Counted from the first letter of the stretch, positions 15,473 to 23,030 are shown. The stretch: 37,252 nucleotides of DNA from Chryseobacterium balustinum (GCF_900168205.1 NZ_FUZE01000030.1:1-37252), one strand, 5' to 3'. Notes: generated by a model not told the origin, from the letters alone. Program-made: numbers and translations.

Positions 15473-16207
15473 TTATTCGTCCATAAAATAGTCGGCAAAC
15501 GCCGTTGCCGACATTTTGTAGCGAAAGTATTTTTCACTTTCGTTCAGATCAGATTCATATTTAATTTTCCATGAATTTGATTTACCATAAATTTTCTTCT
15601 GAATAATTCCCTGAACTTTATATTGCTTTACATAAAATTCTATTTCTGCATATTCTTTTTCCAAATCTGCATTTACAGGTTTGTAATGCGTAATCATATT
15701 GGGTTTTATTCTTAAAATAAACCTCCATGGTTCAATAAAATCGTAGTAATCGTAATGTATTTTACGAAAAGGACAATATTCTTTTCTTTTTAAAAAGTAT
15801 TGTTTTTCTCGTTCTGTAAGCTGCAACTTTGGGTTATTCCACTCATAAGATGAAAGAGACTTTAATTTCTGTTCTCTTTCTACATATATTCTCCTTCCAA
15901 ATTTTTTTCTCTTTTTTAAAAAGTGTCGAATTTCTGAATACATGAATGTGTTTATTTTCTTCAGAATTCCTTCAAAAAAATCGGCATCTTTTGTGCGCAT
16001 CACTTCTTCTGTTACAGCGAAGAATCTTACAAAACCTCTTTGATAAGGTTTTTCTAAAGGAATCCAAGGAATATCTCTTTTAATTTCCCAAAGTTCTTTA
16101 CTACGTTTATACTTTTTTCTGATCTGTTTTTCTACATCTTTTTTTATGATTCTTTTTCTGCTTCTCAGACTTCGCAGTCGGTAAAACAGGAGATTGTCTT
16201 TTTCCAT
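15473..16207 (-). CDS. Very basic 244-residue protein of unknown function, first gene of the rtcB-prfH run
   Basis: I do not recognise a family. The N-terminal 45 residues contain about 18 Lys/Arg (e.g. RLRSLRSRKRIIKK, QIRKKYKRSK). A second basic helix lies at about 92-107 (IRHFLKKRKKFGRRIYVE). The centre and C-terminus are rich in aromatic residues (KIHYDYYDFIEPWRFILRIK; YFRYKMSATAFADYFMDE). No signal peptide or membrane segment is seen. The composition suggests binding to RNA, DNA or ribosomes. The stop lies 9 nt before the upstream rtcB ATG and 27 nt before the preferred one, so cotranscription is very likely. That position makes it a candidate third component of the RNA-repair operon; the function itself is unknown. 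Confidence 0.8.
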   Translation of the reverse strand: MEKDNLLFYRLRSLRSRKRIIKKDVEKQIRKKYKRSKELWEIKRDIPWIPLEKPYQRGFVRFFAVTEEVMRTKDADFFEGILKKINTFMYSEIRHFLKKRKKFGRRIYVEREQKLKSLSSYEWNNPKLQLTEREKQYFLKRKEYCPFRKIHYDYYDFIEPWRFILRIKPNMITHYKPVNADLEKEYAEIEFYVKQYKVQGIIQKKIYGKSNSWKIKYESDLNESEKYFRYKMSATAFADYFMDE

Positions 16208-16312
16208 TTATCAATTAGATTATTAGATGCAAGACGTCAGATTTCATACTTTCTTAAGCTGTTTTTTTGCATCAAATCTTCATCAACTTAATTTTTAGTT
16301 GTTGATTTGTTT

Positions 16313-16345
16313 AAACCTAACGGGTTTTTGAAACCCGTTAGGTTT
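16313..16345. repeat. Perfect palindromic hairpin AAACCTAACGGGTTT
   Basis: Arms of 15 nt at 16313-16327 and 16331-16345 with a TTG loop. The 'acctaac-gggtt' palindrome resembles short dispersed palindromes common between genes in Bacteroidota. It could act as a terminator on either strand although the flanking T-runs are short. Confidence 0.6.
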
Positions 16346-16364
16346 TGATTGACAGGAATTTTTC

Positions 16365-16458
16365 TTAGCCCCGATTGCAGCGACATCCTTTTTTTGCGTT
16401 GGCTTGAAAAAAGCGTTGGCAAAAAAGATATAGCGGAAAGCGGGATTTAGCTCCTGAT
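16365..16458. repeat. Long imperfect hairpin element with internal direct repeat
   Basis: CCCCGATTGCAGCGACATCC plus a T-run at 16369-16395 pairs imperfectly with AAAAAAGATATAGCGGAAAG and the following CGGG at 16421-16444: CCCG/CGGG, GC/GC, ATC/GAT, T6/A6. The loop carries a direct repeat GCGTTGGC (16396-16403 and 16413-16420). From memory, similar 'TTAGCCCCGATT...AGCGGGA..TAGCTCCTG' elements recur in Chryseobacterium intergenic regions, which would make it a repeat family; this needs a genome search. Confidence 0.5.
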
Positions 16459-16510
16459 AAAAATTATGATTTCGGGGAAACTGTTTTGAGTTTGAAATAT
16501 TGCGCAATAA

Positions 16511-16540
16511 AAAACCCGAAATCTTACGACTTCGGGTTTT
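16511..16540. terminator. Terminator downstream of the candidate small RNA
   Basis: AAAACCCGAA at 16511-16520 and TTCGGGTTTT at 16531-16540 form a 10-bp stem with a 10-nt loop. On the minus strand it is followed by a T-run (TTTTATTG), the correct orientation to end the small RNA transcribed from 16682-16709. Confidence 0.72.
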
Positions 16541-16562
16541 GATATTTCAATATACTGTTATT

Positions 16563-16640
16563 CTATGAATGTACCAAACCACGAAGCCTCGCCTTTGCAA
16601 AAGGCAATCCTACTGATGAATGTTGATTGTATTTGAACAT
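16563..16640 (-). CDS. Possible 25-residue peptide inside the small-RNA candidate
   Basis: ATG at 16640 to TAG at 16563 encodes MFKYNQHSSVGLPFAKARLR followed by GLVHS. It begins about 35 nt after the predicted transcript start, but there is no recognisable ribosome-binding site and the AUG falls in the predicted junction fold. Too short to judge from composition. Recorded as an alternative reading, not a firm gene. Confidence 0.22.
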   Translation of the reverse strand: MFKYNQHSSVGLPFAKARLRGLVHS

Positions 16641-16681
16641 TGCTTCGTTGTTTTTAAATGGTTAAACTTGATTTTCAGTTG

Positions 16682-16709
16682 CAAAGATATATAATTTTCT
16701 GAAAAACAA
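16682..16709 (-). promoter_or_regulatory. Strong Bacteroidota promoter on the minus strand for the small RNA
   Basis: -33 TTTTG (CAAAA on the plus strand at 16707-16711), 17-nt spacer, then -7 box TATCTTTG (complement at 16682-16689). Both boxes match consensus at accepted spacing. Predicted transcription start is near 16675. Confidence 0.65.
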
Positions 16710-16766
16710 AATAAAAATTCAATTTATTTTTTCACTTATTAATGATTTCCATTACATTGAAAATAG

Positions 16767-16774
16767 TATATTTG
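16767..16774 (+). promoter_or_regulatory. -7 box of the DUF4836-ABC operon
   Basis: TATATTTG, an exact TAnnTTTG match, 20 nt before the DUF4836 ATG. No clear -33 TTG. Confidence 0.5.
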
Positions 16775-16794
16775 TTTTAACTAACTAAAAAAAT

Positions 16795-18231
16795 ATGAAA
16801 AACACATTAATGAAATCCCTGTTGTGCGCATTTGCATTTGCAATTCTATTTTCTTGTAATTCTAATAAGAATGACGACGTTTTAAAATACACTACTGATG
16901 CCACTTTAGGTTTATCTAGAGTCAATTTAAACTCTATTTCAGATAAGATTCCGGTTGAAAAGATTCTTAAAGAAAAGAAAAATCTCAATGACGAAGGAAG
17001 AGTTGTTCTCCAATTGATCAGCAAACCGAAAGAATCGGGTATCGATATCAGCAAACCACTTTACATTATAGTAGATCCCGGAAAATCTAATTCAGATCCT
17101 GATGTAAAAGCATTTTTCTGGATCAGTGACAAAGCTAAGTTTCAAAAAAGTATGTCTGATCTTACCAAATCTAAAATAACCATCGACAAAAAAGATTTTA
17201 TTTTTGAAGACGGAAAACTTACAGGAAGTATCAAAGGGGATATGGCGATCATGTCGAGCGAGAAATCTTTCAATTCATATTCAAGGTATGATTCTATGGA
17301 TAGCGCTGCAAAAATGAGTGAAAAATACTTTACTGATTTTTGGGCAAGAAAAGGAACTTCAAACAAAGTAATCATCGATCAGGTAAATGAATCTTTGGTG
17401 AGCGGAAAAGATGTAAGCGGATGGATGAATATTGGAGCGGTTGCAAGCTACGTTTCTAAAGGATATATAGAAACTCTTGCTGTAAATAAGCTGATTAAAG
17501 ATTCAGGAATTGGTTTTGATTTCAGCTTCGATAAAGGAAAAGTGGAAATGGATACCAAAACTTTTTTCAACAGCGATATGAAAAAAATTGTAGAGAAATA
17601 CTACAGCAAAAACAACATCAATTATGATCTTGTAAAAAATGTAGAACTCGACAATGCAAAATCTTTTTCTATAGGTTATTTCAGTTTAGATTTCATGAGA
17701 TATTTTATCAAGGAAGCTGGTTTTGAAGCTACGGTAAATCATTATTTGGCTTCTACCAACAAAACATTGGAAGATATTACCACTACTTTTACCGGAGACT
17801 ATGCCTATATGGATATGAAAGAAAATCCTGCAGATTCTTTAGAATATTACAGCAATAAAAGAGCAATGGTTTTAGGATTTAATCCTAAGAAAAAAGATGT
17901 TCTTCTTGCATTACTTCAAGGACCTTTAGGTGAAAGTAAAAAATATACCATTGCAGACAATCAGGTAATTTTCTCTGACGACCAAAGTGTGAATGCACAA
18001 TTCCAAGCGAAAAAAGCTGCAAAAAACTCTAAGCTGAGCAAAAAAACCGGTATTACCGCATATTCTTGGTCTGACGGAAGCGACTACAACAGAAGAGAAA
18101 CTGTACCTGCAAAAGTAATTGAGATCTCAAACGAGTCTAAAGAAAATGCCGGAAATTTAGTTTCTAAATCGGTGATCACTTTAGACAAGAAAGATGAAAA
18201 TGCACTGTATTATTTTATAATGAATGACTAA
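16795..18231 (+). CDS. DUF4836-family lipoprotein
   Basis: A 478-residue predicted envelope lipoprotein. Its signal peptide MKNTLMKSLLCAFAFAILFS ends in a lipobox Cys (FSCNSNKND). The body fits the Bacteroidota DUF4836 family: YTTDATLGLSRVNLNSISDK at the start, repeated 'SGKDVSGWMNIGA' and 'DFSFDKGKVEMDTKTFF' segments, and a C-terminal FTGDYAYMDM. Two structurally similar halves are likely. No function is established. The end overlaps the ABC ATPase gene by 8 nt, so the protein probably works with that transporter. Confidence 0.82.
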   Translation: MKNTLMKSLLCAFAFAILFSCNSNKNDDVLKYTTDATLGLSRVNLNSISDKIPVEKILKEKKNLNDEGRVVLQLISKPKESGIDISKPLYIIVDPGKSNSDPDVKAFFWISDKAKFQKSMSDLTKSKITIDKKDFIFEDGKLTGSIKGDMAIMSSEKSFNSYSRYDSMDSAAKMSEKYFTDFWARKGTSNKVIIDQVNESLVSGKDVSGWMNIGAVASYVSKGYIETLAVNKLIKDSGIGFDFSFDKGKVEMDTKTFFNSDMKKIVEKYYSKNNINYDLVKNVELDNAKSFSIGYFSLDFMRYFIKEAGFEATVNHYLASTNKTLEDITTTFTGDYAYMDMKENPADSLEYYSNKRAMVLGFNPKKKDVLLALLQGPLGESKKYTIADNQVIFSDDQSVNAQFQAKKAAKNSKLSKKTGITAYSWSDGSDYNRRETVPAKVIEISNESKENAGNLVSKSVITLDKKDENALYYFIMND

Positions 18232-18871
18232 TTTAGTATTAGAAAACATTTTCCCTAAATATTTCACTCCCAGAAATATCGAACAGTCTGAAATCTGGAA
18301 TAAGAATATTTCCTTTCAAAAAGGAGATAAGTTTCTGATTGTCGCGCCTTCCGGGAGTGGAAAATCTACTTTGGCAACAGCCATGTTGGGTACTCATTTT
18401 CAGTATGAAGGTAATATAAAATATGACCAACAAGTTGTAAAAAAACTGCATCTGGAAGAAATTGTAAAGAATAGAAAAGATGGAGTAAGCTTGCTTTTCC
18501 AGGATGTAAGATTGATTAAAGACCTTACCATTTCTGAGAATATTCTGCTTCGTGTTTTTAATAAAGACAGAAAACAATTTATTCCAAAAATGGAAGAATA
18601 TGCCAAAAAACTGGGAATAGAAAGTCTTCTGAGTAAAAAAGCAGAAAACTGTTCTTATGGAGAACGCCAAAGAAGTGCCATTGTGAGAAGCCTGATTAAT
18701 CCAACAGATTTTATTATTTATGATGAATGCTTCAGTCATTTGGATCTGAATAATAAAAAAATTGCTTTCTCTTTGATTAACGAAGTTTCACAAGAAAGCG
18801 GAAGCTCGGTCATCTTTTTTGAACTGAATGAGTTTCCATTTGAGCATGATTATCAAATTCTTCATTTATAA
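18224..18871 (+). CDS. ABC transporter ATP-binding protein with noncanonical motifs
   Basis: A 215-residue LolD/MacB-like nucleotide-binding domain with Walker A APSGSGKST (about 43-51), Q-loop SLLFQDVRLI, Walker B plus catalytic Glu IIYDEC and D-loop SHLD. The signature is NCSYGERQR rather than LSGGQ. The usual switch His is not seen: the position after the last strand reads VIFFELNEF where family members have ..THD. ATP hydrolysis may be slow or depend on the partner. It overlaps DUF4836 by 8 nt and is followed after 5 nt by the permease, so all three form one operon. Confidence 0.87.
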   Translation: MTNLVLENIFPKYFTPRNIEQSEIWNKNISFQKGDKFLIVAPSGSGKSTLATAMLGTHFQYEGNIKYDQQVVKKLHLEEIVKNRKDGVSLLFQDVRLIKDLTISENILLRVFNKDRKQFIPKMEEYAKKLGIESLLSKKAENCSYGERQRSAIVRSLINPTDFIIYDECFSHLDLNNKKIAFSLINEVSQESGSSVIFFELNEFPFEHDYQILHL

Positions 18872-18876
18872 CGCTT

Positions 18877-20037
18877 ATGAAGAAAATTTTTAATTCAATT
18901 ATACTTTACGCAGGATTATTCATCGCCTTTATTTTGGTTTTGTCTTGTCTGCAACTGTACGAAAACGCCAACCGCCTTTTTGGAAGTAAAAGCAGTGACA
19001 GCAATTATTGGCTGACTTTCAGCAAAAAAATTACTCCGGATAATATCGGAAGAAAAGAACTTCTTGGATTTAATGAAAATGATATTTCAAAAATTAAAAC
19101 CTGGAGTGAAGTAAAAGCCATTTATCCTTTTTCTGCAAACGAATTTAAAGCTTCTGCAAATGGCGGCGACTTTATTCCTTTTTATACTGATCTGTATTTT
19201 GAAGGTTTAGATTTAAAAGCAATTGATTCTGATTTGACAGATGAAGAGTTTCAGGTAAAAGGTGATGAAATTCCAATTATTATTTCAAGAGAATATCTTA
19301 ATCTTTACAATTACGGATTTGCTTTAAACCAAGGTCTTCCGCAGATTTCTGAAGATTTTGCCAAGAAAATTGAAGTCAACATCAATATCACAGTTAATAA
19401 GCAGAATAAGACGTATAAAGGAAAAATGGTCGGGCTTTCAGACAGGATACATTCTGTTTTGATTCCGAAAAAATTTCTTGATTCTTTGAATATTGCAGAA
19501 AAACCTGAGCTTGCGACACAGCCCAAAATCTACAACAGAGTTTTGGTACAGGTAAAAGATTCCGGTGATGAAGGTTTGGTTTCTAAAATGAAAGAAAATG
19601 GCTACGAATCTAATCAGGAAAGTCTTCGTTCGGCAAAAATAAAGTCAAAACTATTTTTGGTTTTAAAAATCATTGCTGTTTTGGGAGTTTTCATCTTTGC
19701 ATTGTGTTTATACATTATTGTAAGTTTTATAAAAATTCAATTCTTAGAAAAACAGGAAGAAGTTTCCATTAAAAACAGTTTAGGATATTCGCCAAAGAAA
19801 ATGGTGAGCGATATCAGCAGGAAATTCAGTATTAATTTAATGGTTGTATTACTCCTAAGTTTAGGACTGATCGCAGCAGGGCAATATTTTATCGCAAATT
19901 CTGATGTTTCCAACGGTTTACTTTCGATGTATATTAATCCTTTGCTTTGGACGGTGATCATCATCATTCCAATATTGGTTTATTTCTTCGTCAATATTCT
20001 TATTTACCGATGGCTGATTAAGTCCTGGAAAATATAA
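18877..20037 (+). CDS. MacB/FtsX-type ABC transporter permease
   Basis: A 386-residue inner-membrane protein with the topology of type VII ABC systems: one N-terminal helix (about 8-27), a large extracytoplasmic domain (about 30-255), then three C-terminal helices (about 258-283, 314-335 and 350-375). SIKNSLGYSPKKMVSDI between helices 2 and 3 resembles the cytoplasmic coupling segment of FtsX-like permeases. Such systems use ATP for mechanical work across the envelope, e.g. lipoprotein extraction or toxin/peptide efflux, rather than passing substrate through the membrane. With DUF4836 encoded in the same operon, lipoprotein handling is a reasonable guess. Confidence 0.85.
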   Translation: MKKIFNSIILYAGLFIAFILVLSCLQLYENANRLFGSKSSDSNYWLTFSKKITPDNIGRKELLGFNENDISKIKTWSEVKAIYPFSANEFKASANGGDFIPFYTDLYFEGLDLKAIDSDLTDEEFQVKGDEIPIIISREYLNLYNYGFALNQGLPQISEDFAKKIEVNINITVNKQNKTYKGKMVGLSDRIHSVLIPKKFLDSLNIAEKPELATQPKIYNRVLVQVKDSGDEGLVSKMKENGYESNQESLRSAKIKSKLFLVLKIIAVLGVFIFALCLYIIVSFIKIQFLEKQEEVSIKNSLGYSPKKMVSDISRKFSINLMVVLLLSLGLIAAGQYFIANSDVSNGLLSMYINPLLWTVIIIIPILVYFFVNILIYRWLIKSWKI

Positions 20038-20039
20038 CA

Positions 20040-20068
20040 AAAACGACCATCAAAGTGATGGTCGTTTT
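20040..20068 (+). terminator. Terminator of the DUF4836-ABC operon
   Basis: AAAACGACCATCA at 20040-20052, loop AAG, TGATGGTCGTTTT at 20056-20068, a perfect 13-bp stem followed by ATTTTT. The A-rich 5' flank may let it work for the convergent gene too. Confidence 0.85.
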
Positions 20069-20089
20069 ATTTTTAAAAAGTAATTTACT

Positions 20090-20590
20090 TTAATCTTTAG
20101 ATCCTAAGCTATCCATTGTATCGCCCATTCCATTACTGTTTGGAGAATACACTCTTTCTTTGTCTAAGAAATAAACATCATGTTTTGCCTTTGCAATAAT
20201 TCCGTTGTAAACATCTTCGGGCAAACCTGCCGTATCAGACTCGCTCTGATTAACAGAAGGCTTATTATAAATTTTTAATGCTCCATACTGATCCAAAACT
20301 TTTTTTGCGTTTTGTGCATCTGTAAGACTGGAAGCATAAACCACCAAGTTGATTTTACCTATACTTTCCTTGCTGTAAGCAGCTAAAATATCGTTATCAT
20401 TCACAAAAACATGATGCCAAAAACTTTTTGTTTTTTCATCATCTTCGTATTCATTTGTTGAAGACTCTTCATCAAATCTCGATTTAGAAACAATAATGTC
20501 TGCGTCGAGAAACCCGTTGTTTTTTAATTCTGATTTTATTTCCTCTGTATTTACAGTTTCCGGAAATACTGAAATTACTGTATAAGCCAT
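20090..20590 (-). CDS. YflT/general-stress-protein-17M-like protein
   Basis: A 166-residue acidic cytosolic protein. It begins MAYTVISVFPETVNTEEIKS with an alpha/beta pattern: VISVF strand, helix, LDADIIVS strand. A second unit, KINLVVYASSLTDAQNAKKV, ends LDQYGALKIYN. This organisation resembles the 'heat-induced stress protein YflT' domain found in stress-response proteins, but the match is by eye and only moderate. The last 50 residues look disordered. It is a single gene with its own 65-bp upstream gap. The biochemical role is unknown. Confidence 0.6.
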   Translation of the reverse strand: MAYTVISVFPETVNTEEIKSELKNNGFLDADIIVSKSRFDEESSTNEYEDDEKTKSFWHHVFVNDNDILAAYSKESIGKINLVVYASSLTDAQNAKKVLDQYGALKIYNKPSVNQSESDTAGLPEDVYNGIIAKAKHDVYFLDKERVYSPNSNGMGDTMDSLGSKD

Positions 20591-20655
20591 ATTAATTTAT
20601 TTTTTGGTTATGACTTACAGTACAAAAGCTGTGCAATTTGAAGTTTAATAAAGTG

Positions 20656-22782
20656 TTAAATTGTGATATTTAGAAATTTATTTAAAATATCAACCGCGCA
20701 TTTAGGAAGATTTGTTCCCGGACCAAAGATAAAATCTGCTCCGTTTGCATATAAAAATTCGTAATCCTGTTGTGGAATCACTCCACCTACAACGATCGTA
20801 ATATCTTCTGCACCCAATTTCTTTAACTCTTCAACAACCTGCGGAACCAAAGTCTTATGACCTGCTGCCAAAGATGAAACCCCCAAAATGTGAATATCAT
20901 TTTCTACCGCCTGTTTTGCCACCTCTTCCGGAGTTTGGAATAACGGCGCAACATCCACATCAAATCCCATATCTGCGAAGGCAGTTGCTACCACTTTTGC
21001 ACCACGGTCATGACCATCTTGTCCCATTTTTGCCACCATAATTCTTGGGCGACGACCTTCTGCTTCTTCAAATTTTTGGGTAAGCTCAAGTGCTTTTCCA
21101 AAATATTCATTTTTACCTGCATTCATAGCGTAAACTCCTTGTATCGTTCTAATGTTGGCTTTGTAACGTCCGAAACTTTCTTCCATTGCATCACTCATTT
21201 CACCTAAAGTCACTCTTCTTCTTGCCGCTTCGATGCACAATGCTAAAAGATTTCCATTTCCTGTTTTCGCAGATTCACGGATTTCATTTAAAATTTGCTC
21301 AACAGATTCAGAATTCCGGCTTAATTTAATTGATTCTAATCTCTCAATTTGCTTTCTACGAACTTCTGTGTTGTCGATATCTAAAATATCGATTGGTGTT
21401 TGCTTTAAACTTGATTTAAATGAATTCACACCAATGATAAATTCTTCACCGCTGTCAATTTTAGCTTGCTTTTTTGCTGCAGCTTCTTCAATTCTCATTT
21501 TTGGAATTCCGGCTTCAATCGCTTTCGTCATTCCGCCTTCTTTTTCTACCTCATCGATGAATTTCATCGCTTCTTCGATCATTTGCTGAGTCAAAGATTC
21601 AACCAAATTACTTCCGCCCATCGGATCTACAACATCGCAGATTCCAGACTCCTGCTGGAGAATAATTTGAGTATTTCTTGCAATTTTTGCCGAATAGTCA
21701 GTTGGAAGTGCAATCGCTTCATCCAAAGCATTCGTATGAAGAGATTGAGTTCCGCCTAAAGCTGAAGACAATGCTTCAATCGCCGTTCTTGTGATATTAT
21801 TGAAAGGCTCTTGCTCTGTTAAAGACCAACCTGAAGTTTGTGAATGCGTTCTTAAAGCTAAAGATTTAGGGTTTTGAGGATTAAACTGTTTTAAAAGCGT
21901 TGCCCAAATATATCTTGCAGCACGCATTTTAGCAATTTCCATGAAATGATTCATTCCGATAGCCCAGAAAAACGATAATCTTGGTGCAAAATCATCCACA
22001 TTCATTCCTGCTTTAATTCCTGTTCTTACATATTCCAAACCATCAGCTAAAGTATAAGCCATTTCTAAAACGGGAGTTGCTCCCGCTTCCTGCATGTGAT
22101 ATCCGGAAATTGAAATCGAGTTGAATTTCGGAATATTTCTTGAAGTGTATTCAAAAATATCAGCAATAATTTTCATGGAAGGAGTCGGCGGATAAATGTA
22201 TGTATTACGCACCATAAATTCTTTCAAAATATCATTCTGAATGGTTCCTGAAAGCTTATCCTGAGAAACGCCCTGCTCTTCTGCAGCTACAATATAAAAT
22301 GAAAGAATTGGCAAAACCGCACCATTCATCGTCATTGAAACTGATATTTCATCTAAAGGAATTTCATTAAACAAAATCTTCATATCCTCAACAGAATCAA
22401 TCGCAACGCCGGCCTTACCAACGTCACCTACAACTCTGGCGTGATCTGAATCGTAACCTCTGTGTGTCGCCAAATCAAAAGCTACCGATAGGCCTTTTTG
22501 TCCGGCTGCTAAGTTTCTTCTGTAAAATGCGTTAGATTCTTCGGCTGTAGAAAAACCTGCATATTGACGGATCGTCCAAGGTTTTTGAACATACATCGTA
22601 GAATAAGGACCTCTTAAAAAAGGTGCAATTCCCGGAGAACTGTCACTAATGTCTTTATTTTTTACGTCTTCTGCCGTGTATTTTGATTTTAGCTCAAGTC
22701 CATCCTTTTCAAATTGATAGATTTCCTGCTGATTTTCAGATATATTAAATTGAGGAATTTTATTCTTTATTTCCCTTCTCAT
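20656..22782 (-). CDS. mutB: Methylmalonyl-CoA mutase, large (catalytic, B12-binding) subunit
   Basis: Adenosylcobalamin-dependent isomerase of (R)-methylmalonyl-CoA and succinyl-CoA, used in propionate metabolism. The TIM-barrel half contains QYAGFSTAEESNAFYRRNL and SVAFDLATHRGYDSDH. The C-terminal cobalamin-binding domain carries the base-off motif GQDGHDRG, with the lower-ligand His, then VAPLFQTPEE and VVGGVIPQQD. Length (708) fits MutB/ScpA. The heterodimer partner MutA, usually encoded beside it, is not in this window. The GTPase chaperone MeaB lies about 10 kb away. Confidence 0.96.
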   Translation of the reverse strand: MRREIKNKIPQFNISENQQEIYQFEKDGLELKSKYTAEDVKNKDISDSSPGIAPFLRGPYSTMYVQKPWTIRQYAGFSTAEESNAFYRRNLAAGQKGLSVAFDLATHRGYDSDHARVVGDVGKAGVAIDSVEDMKILFNEIPLDEISVSMTMNGAVLPILSFYIVAAEEQGVSQDKLSGTIQNDILKEFMVRNTYIYPPTPSMKIIADIFEYTSRNIPKFNSISISGYHMQEAGATPVLEMAYTLADGLEYVRTGIKAGMNVDDFAPRLSFFWAIGMNHFMEIAKMRAARYIWATLLKQFNPQNPKSLALRTHSQTSGWSLTEQEPFNNITRTAIEALSSALGGTQSLHTNALDEAIALPTDYSAKIARNTQIILQQESGICDVVDPMGGSNLVESLTQQMIEEAMKFIDEVEKEGGMTKAIEAGIPKMRIEEAAAKKQAKIDSGEEFIIGVNSFKSSLKQTPIDILDIDNTEVRRKQIERLESIKLSRNSESVEQILNEIRESAKTGNGNLLALCIEAARRRVTLGEMSDAMEESFGRYKANIRTIQGVYAMNAGKNEYFGKALELTQKFEEAEGRRPRIMVAKMGQDGHDRGAKVVATAFADMGFDVDVAPLFQTPEEVAKQAVENDIHILGVSSLAAGHKTLVPQVVEELKKLGAEDITIVVGGVIPQQDYEFLYANGADFIFGPGTNLPKCAVDILNKFLNITI

Positions 22783-23030
22783 TTCTTCAGATTTAAGATT
22801 TTAAAAATAAGCATTTTTATGGGAATGTTTTGCGATTGATTTTCAGAAGGAAAAAGTACATTAAATGCTGAAAAATGAAAAATATTTGACACATTGGTCA
22901 CAAACAGTTTTCATTATCATTCTGCTTAAAAGAACATATTAGTATTTTGAAAATCTTTGCTTTTTTTAATTTGGTCTAAATGTTTTTAAATATAACTGAA
23001 AAATATGTTATTGCTATATGTATGAATTAA

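Larger units (their letters stand above)
16511..16675 (-). ncRNA. Candidate structured small RNA (three-way junction) or short-ORF leader
   Basis: A full promoter, a foldable body and a terminator occur in order on the minus strand, giving a transcript of about 165 nt. The fold has closing stem ACGAAGC (16642-16648) with GCTTCGT (16581-16587). Inside are two hairpins: ATGTT/AACAT near 16620-16640 and GCCTTT-TGC-AAAGGC at 16591-16605. The same stretch also contains a 25-codon ORF at 16563-16640, so a leader peptide is an alternative. I do not recognise an Rfam family; the flavobacterial Flavo-1 RNA should be tested. Confidence 0.5.
16208..16794. other. 587-bp noncoding stretch rich in palindromes and RNA signals
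   Basis: No convincing protein gene longer than about 25 codons. From left to right it holds a perfect 15-bp palindrome (16313-16345), a long imperfect hairpin element (16365-16458), a terminator (16511-16540), a candidate structured RNA on the minus strand with its own promoter (16511-16709), and the -7 box of the DUF4836 operon (16767-16774). A 70-codon open frame at 16295-16507 only reads through these repeats. Confidence 0.7.

Noticed and set aside
16295..16507. 70-codon minus-strand open frame
   Set aside because: It reads through the palindrome and the long hairpin element, has no coding character, and ends in repeats.
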